Below are positions 23,111-35,196 of a DNA stretch of 64,000 nt, piece after piece. The position numbers and the translations under genes are program-made. The stretch's first letter is position 1, and the number at the start of each line of letters is the position of its first letter. Source of the DNA: Ligustrum vulgare (lineage: Eukaryota > Streptophyta > Magnoliopsida > Lamiales > Oleaceae); NCBI GenBank assembly GCA_963555705.1, contig OY743172.1, forward strand, positions 22,629,446 through 22,693,445. The letters run 5' to 3'. The notes under the pieces are model-generated. The model worked only from the letters and a program-made list of their open reading frames with translations, had not been told where the DNA came from and made no database searches.

Positions 23111-24245
23111 TCTTTTCAATTACTTAGTTATTTAATTATAAGTTTTTATTTCATCCATAACAATTTTGAATTGTGATAGTAGGAAATTAATCGAGCTTGG
23201 AGGTGAAAACACATGCTCAATGGAGATTTGAGGTTAGAAAAGAGTTTGAGGGGTACAAGGTCAAGTTTCTAAAAAAATAAATAAAATAAAATTATCAAAA
23301 CCTGGCGCCTAGGCGATATGGTCACATCGCCAAGGCGCAATTAAAAAAAGAAGAAAGAAATAGCCCCCTTTATTTGCCCAAATTACTTTTCTTCTCAAAC
23401 TCAATTTGTTTCAAACCTCTCTTTCATTCTCATTCAATTCCTCTCAAGCCAAAACTCTTGGGATTATTAGAGATTATAAAGCAAACTTCAACAAGTCATG
23501 GTTCATCAACCTTCAGTTTGACCTCCATATCCACCATCACACCATGACAACGACGGTAATGAAGAAAAATTGATGTCTTTACTTGAGGAAGTTCCTTATA
23601 TCCATCTTTTCTTTAACATTGAGGAAAATGTTTAATTTAAGTCTGGGGGTATTGGAACATAAATTATTTCTTGTATTACTGTCATATAAATGGTGTGAAA
23701 TTTGTGCGTGATTTTTTTTTTTTTTTTTGTCTGAATGTTAAAAAAAATTGTTGTATGCTTGTGCGAGTTAGATAATCTTGTCGAATATGATGCATATACT
23801 TTAGATAATGTGTTAACCTAATGATTTATGTGCTTTAGCTGAAATCGGATTTTATGATTGATTTTTACTCTCAACACTCGACTCTCGAGAGAGGGAGTAA
23901 AAATACATATAATTTTTTGCTTATAGACTGAAATAAAATAAATTGGAGATTAATGGAGATGTAAAAGACATAGTTGATAATAAGGTGAATCAAAACCTTA
24001 GACTCTTCATTTATTATTCATACCTTCAGATTAGGCGATTTCATTGATTTAGTCAACTTCTACAATTTAGATTTACTTAAAAATTCATTGAATCTACTAT
24101 TCAATTTTCTAGATAAAAGAAATATTATTATACTTATAGTACTTGGTAGACATTTGATTATCAATTCATGTGAGTTCGACATCCTCATTTATCACTATAT
24201 TATAAAACTTGACGCCGTGTGCTTGTGGTTATAAAATCACTCAAC
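23111..24245 (+). repeat. Gypsy 3' untranslated region and LTR-like sequence
   Basis: This follows the polyprotein end. A polypurine-type phrase TTAAGTCTGGGGGTATTGG lies at 23637-23655, the usual place before a Gypsy 3' LTR. The stretch ends near 24240 with TTGACGCCGTGTGCTTGTGG and CACTCAACA, like the end of such an LTR. The palindromic CGACTCTCGAGAG is at 23879. The LTR start and any target duplication were not resolved. A short sequence with GGCGCCTAGGCGATATGG is at 23304. Confidence 0.5.
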
Positions 24246-24289
24246 ACAATGCAATAATAAAAAAATATGAAGGAAAAGAAGATGGATTG

Positions 24290-25060
24290 CCTCCCATCAA
24301 GTGCTATGTTTATAGTTTTAAGCTCGACTTTTAATAGCAGTAATTGTTCAATGAACTTCAAAGAAAGCTTCAGATTCCTTGCTTTGCTTGTATCTATTGA
24401 ACTTGACCCATTTTTTATTTATTCTCCAAAAGTTTGTGTTGTCCTTGTCATTAAAATATGCTTTGGCTTCACCATCTGTTTTGAACTTCACTATGTAAAC
24501 TTCAACTATCTTATCAGTGTTAATGACAAAATGAATCATTAAGTTGGAGTCGGATGATTGTTTGATAAGATCAACATCATTAAATGTCGCCTTTTCAATA
24601 TGCTCTACTATGATTAACTCTTCATTTTTCATAAACTCGTCTTCTTTAATTGAACATTTCCCGAGTTCAACCTCTGTATCCAAAAATTTTGGCAATGAAA
24701 TAATGACAATTTCATGGAAAGTCTTCTCCTCTTGTTGTATTTGTTGAAAGTCTAGTGGAGGTTATTCCAATTATTGATTCTCATAAACAACCAGTGGAAG
24801 AAATAACCCTATAGGCAAATCACCCACATCAAATTTTGATGACAGAAATAATACAGTAGGCAAGTCACCCAGGTCAGTTTCATCAATTTCCCATTCCGCT
24901 TTTATATCTCGTAGTCAATGCCTTATAATAAAATATCCTACAAGCATATACCCCTCTTCAATTTATTGAGCTATCAATTCAAAATTGTTGTTCCCTTATG
25001 TAGAATTCACGTACGTGTATTTTATTGAAATCAACAACAACCTTCCGTTATCCTACTATT
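24290..25060 (-). pseudogene. Minus-strand Gypsy-derived coding remnant, copy A
   Basis: Minus-strand open segment 24695-24348 encodes a Lys/Glu/Asp-rich stretch with VYIVKFKTDGEAKAYFND and WVKFNRYKQSKESEAFFEVH. Just past its end lies the phrase that reads CACTTGATGGGAGGCAATCC on the minus strand, as in Gypsy elements after their coding region. The same segment, clearly diverged, recurs at 36420-37210. I do not recognise a conserved domain. A non-autonomous Gypsy derivative is the best fit because a primer-site-like sequence and an LTR-like stretch precede it at 25190-27200. Confidence 0.5.
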
Positions 25061-25189
25061 TTTTTCTTTTTATCCTAAAAATGAGAGAACAAAAGCGAAC
25101 TAAAATAGAAAAAATTTAAAATATAAGAATACAAGTGGAAATCAGAATTAGTGCGAAATTAAATAAATCGAAATAAAACTTAAAGTAAC

Positions 25190-27200
25190 AATCTCCGACG
25201 ATGGCAGCCAAAAGCTTGTTGCCTGTTTATTCTACCACAAGTGTATGGATCACAAAATTAATAAAATGATTTTTTTTTAGCCCAAAAATCGTTCCCACGG
25301 AGATTGTACCTGTCCAAAATCAATTTAATTTAGCCTTAATCAGAATAGATAAGTTGTGGCTTGTAAGTTGAAGTTTAAACTAATTAACGTTGAATAGCTA
25401 AAATAATGCAAGAGTATGATGAATAACTAAATTAACACGAGATTATGATGAATGCAATGTTTATGATAATATTTTAATTATGTAAAATGAACTAGGATCC
25501 CGAATTCACTTATGCCACTCTCTTTTAGTCCAAACCTTTGAATTTACATGACAACATGATTCAATTATGAAGATCAGTATTTCTAATTTTTTTAACAATA
25601 TCTCTCCTGTAGAATTAAACATATTCTTATATGTGACATGATTATATATCTATGACGATACGAACATAAAAAACTGCATTAATGATTTGTGAATGATTAA
25701 AGATTATGAAAGTATAGCGGTATATTTCTATCCTCTATTAGACTTTATAACAATTATTATCATGTCTAACTTATTCTCGATCTCTCGATTCTAAAAATAA
25801 GTCAAAGATTATAAAATTATTGGCTAAATAATTATAGACAAAAGAAAGCTCATAATAGTCGTTCAAAATAAAATGTGTCTTAATGTCAAAAACAATCAAG
25901 AAATAAAGTTTCATAATACAAGATTTATCGAAAATCTAGTACAAAAATAATCTAGCCTAATATGATTAAGAGAAAAACTAATACAAAATTTAGAATTCAT
26001 AACCCGGAGAAGAAGAAAATAAAAAAATATAATATTTTTCGCGCTTGATCTTCAACCCAAATGAATCAAATAATATAACTTTTTTCCCGCTTGATCTTCA
26101 ACCCAAATGAACTCTCCAATGAAAACCCTAGTTTTCGGTCCTAGATGATGAATATGAGGTGAATAGAATGATATGAGGTAGGGGTGGAGCTAGGATGAAA
26201 ATATTGTGGGGACAAATTAGTAGAAAGTCAACAATGGGGCAAAAGAACAAAAAATGGGAGGTTGGAATGTAAAAAATAAAAAAATTTGGACTAAAATACA
26301 AAAAAATACAAAGTTGGGTGGGGGCAGGTGACCCACTGTCCCCACAGTAAATCCACAACTGGTATGTGGACCCTCTTTTATTCTCCAATGGATCTCTAAT
26401 TCATCATCTTTTACTTGTCTCTAATAGTATGTATTTATAGGGCCTCAATCTCCCCAAAAAAAACATCCAAGAATAAAACTAAACGGAATTTTAATTGGAT
26501 AAGAAGACCAGATTTCGGGACAAAATTTGTACCAGGTGATTGCTTGGTTATAACAACTTCTTTTCTTGTTGTCATCGTTATGGAATGCAATCGCTTGGTT
26601 ATAGAGCGGGCAATCACATGGGCCAAATTTTCTCAAATTCCTTACCAAATTTAAAACGTACATAATTTTTTTTATCTATAATTCTTAATTGAGCTCATCT
26701 TTTGCGATAGACTCCAAATTCTATTATCTTTCCAATAATATATTATGTGCTTCATGAAGATTTATGTACTAAAAGTTTTGCATTAATATCTTGACCACCT
26801 CCGCACATAGGTTTCTCGTTTTGCTTCTTCAGATTTGTTGCACTTGATCCATCACTTTACATCTTCATAAGCACTTCAAAGAACCTTATTTCAATGTCTT
26901 TAATACATTTTTCATGTTCAAATCTCAATATTCGAATATTCCATCTTTCAATGCTTGTGAACTAGTCTTCGTATTTTCGCTTTCCTATCAATTTCGTCCT
27001 GTTTCCGTCATTTTTCTCAAATTACTTTCAAACGTGTTCAAAATTGAAACAAAGAGAGCTTGCACTAAATTGAGTAGTCAATAGACAACAACAAAATAAG
27101 CTTAACTTTAGATCTCAAATAAGAGCACAAAATGCACTAATCGTATTTTCCTTGTTTTTATGCTACTTTCACCTAATGGTATTCTGGATGACATAAGGGC
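25190..27200 (-). repeat. Gypsy LTR-like region with primer-site-like sequence
   Basis: On the minus strand TTTTGGCTGCCATCGTCGGA (25197-25216) resembles the TGGCGCCGTTGCCGGGGA site of Athila/Tat elements. Before it lies CAATCTCCGTGGGAACGATT (25288-25307), the usual phrase near the end of their LTR. The remaining 1.9 kb is AT-rich. 26540-26605 holds two GATTGCTTGGTTATA-like phrases similar to those in the LTR near 10500. The start of the LTR, somewhere near 27150-27200, is not resolved. Confidence 0.5.
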
Positions 27201-27521
27201 TACAAAATTAACAATCATATAATCCATTCAAAAGAACCAATTACACACATAATGGCATAGGTTTGGAACATCTGTGCCAAAATTTAAAGGTTCGGAACAA
27301 AAAACATAGCAAGTGCAAAAATTTGGAACCATTTGCACCCATTCCCCAGATTATAATACTAAACCTCTTAAACTTTACACGTAACCAACTTATTTAACTT
27401 ATGAAGATAGATTGAAAGATGAGTTTTTATTGGGTTTTATTTTATTTTAAAGGTTTTCCCTTTGATTATTTCCTCAATTTTATTTCCATGAAATTTACAC
27501 AGCCCTTAGCATTATAATTCA

Positions 27522-28200
27522 CTAGTATTTTCACCCGTGTGATCACGGAAATATAGTTGTGATAGTAATTTCAATCAAAGTTTATGAAAATATATTAATT
27601 ATACAATCATATAAAAAAAATATAGTACAATAACATTTTAATACAAAATATTATCGAATTCAAAATTTTTAAAAAAAAAGGTAATCAAAATAGGAAATGC
27701 AACATTTACAAAATTAATAAAAAATAAGAAATTATGATCAGTATAAGATTTTTCTTTTCTTTTCTTTTTCAAATTGTTTGTCTCTTTAAAAAAAATAGTT
27801 TTATTTACTATTCATTTGTTTGTTAAACTTTCTTTTTTTAAATAAGTTATTTTTATCTTCTTTTTTATTTTGATTTATTAAATTATTTTGAAATAAAATT
27901 AACAACCATAAATCTATATTTGCTTTGAGTTAGTAAAGAATATTGTTGTTATATTTTTTATTTATTTAATTTTACTCCAAATAATTTTTAAAAAAAAAAT
28001 TCTAATCTTTGAAATAATCATTTATTTGTTGTATAAAATTCAATAATATGGGGCCAAACATGTATAAAATAAAATGTGTGGTGCTATCTTAAGGATTTAG
28101 TCAATAAAGTGATCCACTAAAGATAAAGATTATTCAGGACTAATGAGTATTAAGTATCGTGAGATTAAAATGTAGAGACGTATTCAATGTTTTAAATTGA
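27522..28200 (-). mobile_element. Helitron-like 3' terminus (unit extends to the right)
   Basis: On the minus strand the sequence ends CCGTGATCACACGG, then GTGAAAATA, then CTAG followed by T. A short hairpin, an 8-12 base gap and CTRR followed by T is the signature of a Helitron 3' end. The same pattern with a better stem occurs at 58928 and 61505. The 5' end (TC) is not found and the right border given here is arbitrary. Confidence 0.5.
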
Positions 28201-28325
28201 CGAGGGGCCAATTTAATAACATTGAAACACGATAGCTGCCCTACAGCGATTTATACAGGTCATGGTCCCCAATTGAGCGTGACTTTTCATAATTCTCTGC
28301 ATCTCCATCAACAGAGAAGAAAAAG

Positions 28326-28392
28326 ATGGAGAAAATCACGAATCAGTTGGAATGCCATAACCCCGTTCGATCAAACACAATAATGGATTCAG
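28326..28392 (+). CDS. Possible orphan first coding exon
   Basis: An ATG at 28326 in a purine-rich context (AGAAGAAAAAGATGG) opens a 22-codon frame, MEKITNQLECHNPVRSNTIM then DS, ending at a good donor (CAG before GTACGC). About 100 bases of less AT-rich, UTR-like sequence precede it (28230-28325). Base composition here differs from its AT-rich neighbours. I found no following exon: the region from 28400 to 29600 has no open frame with a domain. It may be the 5' end of a host gene cut off by insertions, or a fragment carried by the Helitron-like unit. I do not recognise the protein. Confidence 0.35.
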
Positions 28393-28399
28393 GTACGCT

Positions 28400-29628
28400 T
28401 CCGCTTCAGTTTTGATCTTGATAATCACGACATGATGTTTATGGATTTTAGATGAACAATCATCTATATTAAATTTAATTTCAACATTATTTTTTAATTA
28501 AAATCGATTCAACCCCGGTTTAACCCGATTCAATATTCTGACCCTTGACCTGTTGCCTCTTTCAGGTCGAATCATTTCAGGTTTTCTGAATATGGAGTAT
28601 TATATAACTTGCAATGTGTTCAACAAACTTTGTTTATAATACACACAATTTCCAATACCATTTTTTAACTACACATCTTTTCTTTATCTAATTTTTAACC
28701 ACACATTTTACTTAGAATTGGAACGAAGTATCTATGTTCGACCAAATATTTTTAAATAAGACGCTTTTAAACTACTTTTTAATCACACATTTTTTCTCTC
28801 CACTTTTCAATCACTAATTTTTATCTCGAAAATATCACATTCTTTGTCTTTAAACAAAAAAATTTAATTACCATTATTTTTTTATATAATTTAACAGTGC
28901 TCAAAACGTTTTTTTTTTTGGAAAACAAATGTAGGTAATGCTCAAAAGTGTAATTCAAATTTACAATCATTACACTTTTCAAAATGCAATCATTTTTTAT
29001 TTATTTTTGAGGGTATTCTTTGATGTACCAGTTAATCGCGGTACATTGGGATTTCAAGTAAAATAATTGTAGATTATATGTCAAAATTGATATCTATTTC
29101 AATGATTGATTATGCTCCTGCAAATTAGAAATTGCAGTTTATAAAGTGCAAGAACATACATGTATAAATCATTGAAAGATTCAAAATGCCCAGATTAGTA
29201 TCACTATAGGATGATACAAATGACCCCATAATATAATATGTTGAAATTGAAATTGGAGTGTACTATTATTATATTTGAATATTTGGGCATGCAATTGATT
29301 TTCAATATGCAAAATTATATTATCCACCGGAAATTGATTATTCACCAGAAGTGAATATGAAAATGAATATTTAATTATTCATCAGATGTGAATTCTAGAT
29401 TTTGATAGAAGTGAATCAATTCTAGATTTGAGTAATGCAATCAGTCAACTAAATAAACATTGCTTGGTATAGCATGTTCAGTACATCATAAATAAACTAT
29501 GACATCATAAATGAGCTATGAATGATTTATATAAAGCTCATCATGAATGATATGTTTTGATGAAAATATATGAGATTGCATTAATATACTTGTAATATTC
29601 CATGATTAGGAATAAATACGCGTTGCAC
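28400..29628. other. AT-rich non-coding stretch
   Basis: No ORF with a domain. 28590-28870 contains phrases such as TTTTTAACCACACATTTT that recur at about 31880, 52850 and 54110 and seem to belong to a dispersed family of small DNA transposons. 29030-29620 may be decayed Copia sequence belonging to the 3' end at 29629-30547. Confidence 0.4.
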
Positions 29629-30336
29629 TCTTTTTCCCTTAGCTGAGGTTTTTCCCACAAGGTTTTCCTAGCGAGTTTTTTAATGAGACAACAGTTGAGG
29701 CGTATTGATGAAAATTAATGAGAATAATGAACTCTTTTTCCCTTCGCTGAGGTTTTGTCCCACAGGGTTTTCCTAGCAAAGGTTTTTGAGGCATCATCAT
29801 AGCTATCAACAAGCTATAATTAACAACACATTGTTATACTGGAATGATATCAACAAATGAAGAAAATCATACACATCTTATGAAGAATGTTATGATATCG
29901 GCTACACACAAGAAGATTTTCATATATATTCCAGACGAAAGATGATATCAATGTTCGAGAAGTTCATGAATCCTCAATTGCACACTTCAGGGGGAGAATC
30001 ATGCTGTACTCTTTTTCCTTCGTTCAGGTTTTATCCTACTAGGTTTTCCTGACAAGGTTTTAACGAGGCAGCGGCTGTACTCTTTTTCCTTGATTCAGAT
30101 TTTATCCCACTGGGTTTTACTGACAAGATTTTAATGAGGCAGTACTTCAGAACTTCAAGATTCAGTACATGATTTGTTAGAATGTCAAACTCAATGATTC
30201 ACTATGGCCAACATCAGGGGGAGCAACTGTACTCTTTTTCCTTCGCTCAAGTTTTATCCCACTGGGTTTTCTTAGCAAGCAAGGTTTTAACGGGCAGACA
30301 ATTGAGCAAGCAAGTAATATTTCATTCAAGGGGGAG
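29629..30336 (+). repeat. Copia 3' untranslated repeats before the LTR
   Basis: Five diverged copies of a 65-75 base unit starting ACTCTTTTTCCCTT/CTCTTTTTCCTTCG and containing TCCCACTGGGTTTTCCTAGC lie near 29629, 29730, 30005, 30080 and 30230. Such arrays precede the 3' LTR in some plant Copia elements. The stretch ends with the polypurine tract CAAGGGGGAG at 30328-30336. Confidence 0.7.
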
Positions 30337-30547
30337 TGTTATAAAATTAGGCAAAATTAGGTAAGATATTTGAATGAAAATTACTATTATGCCCCCTGTA
30401 AAATTTATATATTACGATTATGCCATTGTCCAATATTACGATTATGCCATTGTCCCCTCCTATAAATAGGGGCCTATATTCATTATGAAATATTAAGAAT
30501 AAGAAATTCTCTCTGATTCTCTCTATATTCTCTATTGTTTTACAACA
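30337..30547 (+). repeat. 211-bp Copia 3' LTR
   Basis: Starts TGTTATAAAATTAGG directly after a polypurine tract and ends TTTTACAACA. A TATA-like CCTATAAATAGGGG lies at 30459-30472. The base after the LTR (30548, AAGATATT) begins sequence shared with 40675 onward, so the LTR edge coincides with an insertion point relative to the second gene copy. The matching 5' LTR was not found. Confidence 0.75.
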
Positions 30548-30713
30548 AAGATATTATTTTTATGCTTAATTTGTTTAATTTCCCTTAGAAAGCATATGCA
30601 TTCAAAAGGTACCAACCACACAGTAATCAAAATAAAATCTGCATAATTAACAATTTTAATTCCGATTTCATAAAGGTAGTATATTTGAAAGTTTTGAAGG
30701 ACAGAAATTATTT

Positions 30714-32383
30714 TTAAGAAATAAAGCCTTTGCTCTTCAAACTCTGGACAGAATCCCTGATAATCTGCTCCATGGGAATAAATTCGAGACCCAAGTCTAT
30801 CAACTTCTTAGACGCGTCCTTGGCCCTCAATAACCCAGGCTGAGTATCCTTGGGCAATCTACCAAAAATTACACATTCAGCAATACTAGAAGTTGAGAAT
30901 CATTAATAGGAAAGACATTGCAAATATACTGAGAGAGCAAGCCAAGAGAAAACTTCATATAAAAAAGGGGGGGCACATTTTTTTTATTCACGGGAACTCT
31001 TTCACCTTTGAAGTTTGAAATAGCACCCCACAACCAAAGAAATGAATATGGGAGTTGTTGATGTCATCCTTCGTTGAAATGAGTCATCAAGCTTTGAATT
31101 GAAATTTAGTTATGTTGACTTTTCTGTGGAATTTTTAAGCATTCAGGTCGAATTTTGATGAACTTGAACCAACTGATATTGACAATAAAATGCAAAAATA
31201 ACAGGAGTCCCCCTTACAATCCCAAGAGGTTGAGGGTTTGATTCATGGGACATGCCCAGTTCGCCAGTCATGCCTCAGACAAAACCCTCAAGGGGGGCAA
31301 ACAGGAGTAGACAAGAAAACGAAAATATTTGATTAAAATGAAATTGGACTAATCCATAAACAAAATGCAGTCTCTTTTGAGTTTTATATGTTCTTTATAT
31401 TTCAACATCTTCTCACAATTCAAATCGTGTGGATATTTTGCAAGAGTATACAACCAGAGCCCCATACCTTGGAACCTTGAACTCTGGGAAAAGTTCTGCC
31501 ACCTTAGCAGCAAAATCACCATAATGAGATATTGCTTCAACACACAAGTGCCTTCCATTTGCTGATTTGTTCTCATACACCAGTATGTGTGCTAGAGCCA
31601 CATCTTTAACATGGACAGATCCAATAAAGAAATCTTCATATATGTCAGTGCAGCCTAAAACCCAAGGGGAAAAATGACAAATGATCTCAACATTAGTCCC
31701 TAGAATAAATGGTATAATTCTTCCATGAATGAGTACAATAATTTTTATCATTATTTTTTTTAACCAATAAGAAAAAAGATCAGTACTTCCTTCTGATTAG
31801 TGATTACTCACTTTTGCAACTAACAATGTGTTTGGTAAATTTGTAAACAAATTTATAAAAATTCACATTCCCCAAAACCACTTTTTAACCACGCTCATTT
31901 TTAAATTTTGAACCACACATTTTACATCAAAAAACTCAAATTTCTTGTTTATAAACAAAAAATAGCCGCCAAACAAAGGTTAAGATTCTAATCTTGAAAC
32001 GAAGAATGAAAACAGATGGAGTGTAAAAATGAGCTGTAAAAATTGATATCTGTTTTTGTTAATAAATTAGAGAACAATATATGCTCATCAATAATCTCAA
32101 ATAAGAATTACCCTGAAGAAGGCGCAGAAGCATTAGCATGCTAGCATTTAATGCCGGAGGGATGATAGGACCCATCACTGTTCCAGGATTTACCACAACT
32201 ATATCCAAATTTTTTTCCTTGGCAAATTCCCAGGCAGCTTTTTCAGCTAAGGTTTTAGAAATGGGATACCACACCTAACAAACAGAACAATAAAATTCCA
32301 TCAACGTATTAATCAGCACAAAATACAGAAAGTAATTATTAAAAGAATAAAAGTATGCACAGCAGGTGAAAAGAGAACATTTG

Positions 32384-32443
<60 letters not shown>

Positions 32444-34757
32444 TCACGTTTCACCTTCCCTTCATTATGTTTGTCCCCCTGTATCCCTTTTCTGTGTTGC
32501 ACTAACAAGACTTTGAGATAGTTTCAGTAGACAACATCTTCGGAAACTAATTGGACATAAGTGGTTGATTTTTCTAGATCACTTAGCATAACAAGTTGAC
32601 AAAATCAAGTCTAGTTCCAATGATAAGATAACCCCCATATCATCATTCACTTCATCTAGGTTCATGTTATGTTGACCTAACTATATCATACGCTCTTTTT
32701 TCTGCCTTTCCATTTTCAATCAATGACCTTCACTTTTGCGATTTTATCATCAACCACGTTCACTTAACTGAGATTGGCTGCATGAAACATTTTCTTCTTT
32801 TCCTTTTCTCTACGTATATCCTCCTTTAATTATTTTTGGTCAATGTATATGCAAAAGTAATCAATAGTCAGTTGCACCTACTCGCAGTTGGCTATTTTAA
32901 GAAGAATGCACTGTCAGCACTGATAATGGCAACTTTTACATTTTTTTCCTTTTTGAGTTTGAAATTATAAACAGAAATAGAATTAGCATATCTCCCAGAG
33001 CAAGACCTGCCTCATGAAACAATTATACGCAAAAATCGAATAAAAATTCTTTATCTGAGTTCATGAGTTTTTAGATACATGATCCCCATTGACCGAACTA
33101 GACCTGAGTGGGCCTCATTAGCAATTTTGAAATCAAATTACAGCCATTCTTTCATTTTTCTTTTAGATAACATAGCAATTATAATTTTGATGCTGACAAA
33201 ATATATCTCTTATATGTATATAAGAGTTATATTATTAATTTATTCTTTGTGACGACAAGAGAGAGACAGTACCCCCTTCTGCTTGCAATATTCCTCATCA
33301 GTCCAGCACTCCTCATTCTTGACAATATCAGCAGGCCAATTAGGGCTTGGGGCAATGGCAGATACGGATGAGGTCACCACCACACGCTTAACCCCAAGTT
33401 CTTTTGCTGCCATAAGTACATTAATAGTGCCTTTAATTGCTGGTGCCAATAGCTCATTCTTCAACAAACAATCCAAACAAAAATGACCAGATGTCAGCAT
33501 ATAGCAGATTACTAATAGAATCCATATACATATACAACATGGATGGATAGAGAAAAGCTTAGTGTGACCTCAGGATCACGGACTTCATCCACAGTGCAGG
33601 GAGAAGCGAGGTGGAAGACACCAGCAGTGCCAGTGATAGCGGTGACAATGGAATCGTAGTTAAGGAGATCCATTTGGAAAAGCAGGAGACGGGATTTAGC
33701 TCCTTCAAAATCTACCAAGTGTTTTGTTTCTTTCTCATCCTCTGAGTAGCATAACAACATTAAGAGCATGTTTAGCTGAGCTTAAAAAAAGTAGGAAAAC
33801 TTTTTTATTACATTTCAGTAAATAAAGTTACTTATTTTGAGGATGATTGGCTATGCTTATAAAGATTATTTGAAATAACGTGTTTTGCAATAGTGATTTC
33901 TTGTAGAATATGTGGTTAAAAAGTAGGAATTTTTTTTGGATTTATGGTTAGAAAGTAGGGAAGATTTTTGGGTTTATGTTATATCATTTTATTGGTAGAA
34001 TATATGGTTGAAAACGAGTTTTGAAAAAAATGACTTTTAGAATAATGGGTATCAAACAGGAATAAGTAAGTTTTAAAATTAATGTTCTTTGTTTTAATTG
34101 TGAAAGTTTGAAATAAGTAAATTGCTTATTTTGATGTATCCTCCTATTTTATAAGTGAGGGTTTGTGTATTCACAGTTCATTTTGGGTTGGTAGTGCTCA
34201 CACGTTAAAGTCACTTTTGAACACTACCAATCCAAAATGAACGGTAAATACTCAAACCACTACTTATAATATAGGAGGAAAGAAACTTTTTTTTCACTTA
34301 AAATGAGAAAAAGTAAGAGTGTGTTTGGTAACACTATTCTCCATGAAAAATTTCACTTTCAAGAAAATATTTCCTACTTTTCTTGTTTGATTACAAGTTG
34401 GAAATGGAATTCGTTTTCGATGGTAAAATCGCTTAAGCACTTTTTTGGCCAATTCCATGGTATGGAAAATATTTTCTTTTCCACATTTACGAATCAAACG
34501 CACCCTAAGTTATCCAAATATTGGACCCAAAAGTTACTTAAAAATAAGTTACTCTTAGCATTAAAATTTTAAGCTTGGCTAAATATAATCACAGCGAAAA
34601 AGATAATGTCCAAGTATGAGAACAAGAGTGTATAACTGAGATCTTTGACAGTGGCATGAACAGTGTATCCACGTTCGAGAAGGAGACGGACCAGCCATGA
34701 ACCAATGTAGCCGCTGCCTCCTGTTACGCACACCGCTTCTCCTTCTCTCTTTGCCAT
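30714..34757 (-). CDS. Cinnamoyl-CoA reductase-like NAD(P)H-dependent reductase, six exons
   Basis: Minus-strand exons: 34757-34637, 33741-33569, 33458-33273, 32274-32112, 31654-31468, 30858-30714. All introns are GT-AG, the joined length is 975 bases and the product 324 residues, normal for this family. It belongs to the extended short-chain dehydrogenases (CCR/DFR-like), which reduce acyl-CoA, aldehyde or ketone groups in phenylpropanoid-type metabolism, usually in the cytosol. [13 protein letters not shown] (residues 11-23) is the NAD(P)-binding loop; VTSSVSAI is the catalytic Ser strand; WYPISK (about 162-167) is the Tyr-x3-Lys pair; [13 protein letters not shown] is a conserved C-terminal block. 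True CCRs have NWYCYGK at the Tyr site; here it is GVWYPISK, so the substrate is open. The C-terminus KSKGFIS resembles that of Arabidopsis At5g58490-type proteins (from memory). No disabling change seen. Confidence 0.9.
31056..31303. mobile_element. 248-bp TG...CA insertion in intron 5
   Basis: Starts TGTTGATGTC, ends GGGGCAAACA and is flanked by GGAGT on both sides (31051-31055, 31304-31308). The paralogous intron (near 41790) lacks it and keeps a single-copy site, AGGAGTAAACAAG. A very small solo LTR fits best. A tRNA-derived SINE is an alternative because GGTTTGATTCATGG inside resembles a pol III B box. Confidence 0.7.
31824..31980. mobile_element. 157-bp MITE with TAA target duplication in intron 4
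   Basis: Begins CAATGTGTTTGG and ends CCAAACAAAGGT, with TAA at 31821-31823 and 31981-31983. The second gene copy has the empty site GCAACTAAGATTC at the same place (42290-42302). The 3-base TAA fits PIF/Harbinger. AACCACACATTTT occurs inside. Confidence 0.7.
32385..32441. repeat. (AAT)n microsatellite in intron 3
   Basis: About 19 AAT units. A shorter (ATT)n tract lies at nearly the same position in the second gene copy (42657-42676). Confidence 0.95.
34139..34279. mobile_element. Foldback (inverted-repeat) element in intron 1
   Basis: The left arm from 34139 (CCTCCTATTTTATAAGTG, then GTTCATTTTGGGTTGGTAGTG) is matched by the reverse complement of the right arm ending at 34279 (CCTCCTATATTATAAGTAG, then GTTCATTTTGGATTGGTAGTG). 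Arms of about 60 bases leave a short loop near 34205. This is a MITE-like hairpin; no convincing target duplication was identified. Confidence 0.7.
34317..34505. mobile_element. 189-bp PIF/Harbinger-like MITE in intron 1
   Basis: Starts GAGTGTGTTTGGT and ends ATCAAACGCACCC, flanked by TAA (34314-34316, 34506-34508). The ends resemble those of the 534-base element at 61618. AATTCCATGGTATGGAAAAT near the right end is shared in style with that element. Confidence 0.65.
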
Positions 34758-34812
34758 TTCACTACCCCCACACACAAACTTAGGTCCAGTTCTCCAGAAA
34801 ATCTGAATTCGT

Positions 34813-35130
34813 TTTTCAACAGTTGATAATCCAATAATTATTGGTGAAATTAGCAAAGAATTTGTTACTAAGTATTTCAGTGTAACTAATGAATTGTATA
34901 TCTATAACACCAGTTAAAAACACGTAATTCACTTGCAATTTTAATAATCATATGAAACTGAACGGAGAAATTTGGAAATTACAAGACAGAATCAGATAAA
35001 AAGAGAATAACCGGTGGGGAAAGAGGGGGGAAGACATACCGGCGGAGGCTTTCTGTGGCCGATCGATTCCCGGTCGGAGAAGATAATTGGGGATGGATTT
35101 GGTTTTGGTATTGGTCGTTTCCGTGGCGGG
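34813..35130 (-). promoter_or_regulatory. Probable 5' leader exon and leader intron of the reductase gene
   Basis: On the minus strand a less AT-rich segment (about 35130-35041) ends AGCCTCCGCCG followed by GTATGTCTTCC, a good donor. A possible acceptor, AACGAATTCAG, lies near 34810, about 50 bases before the ATG. This suggests a 5' untranslated exon and an intron of about 230 bases. The 34758-34970 part is shared with the second gene copy; the leader exon has no counterpart there because a Helitron-like unit intervenes at 58928. Confidence 0.4.
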
Positions 35131-35196
35131 TTAAGTGCACACCCAAATACAATGCTTTAAGGACTCAGAGTGGTGTGTGTGAACACTGAGCAGGGC

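Noticed and set aside
24267..24542. 91-codon plus-strand ORF with a hydrophobic stretch
   Set aside because: It is antisense to the Gypsy-derived remnant, which is conserved on the minus strand in two places.
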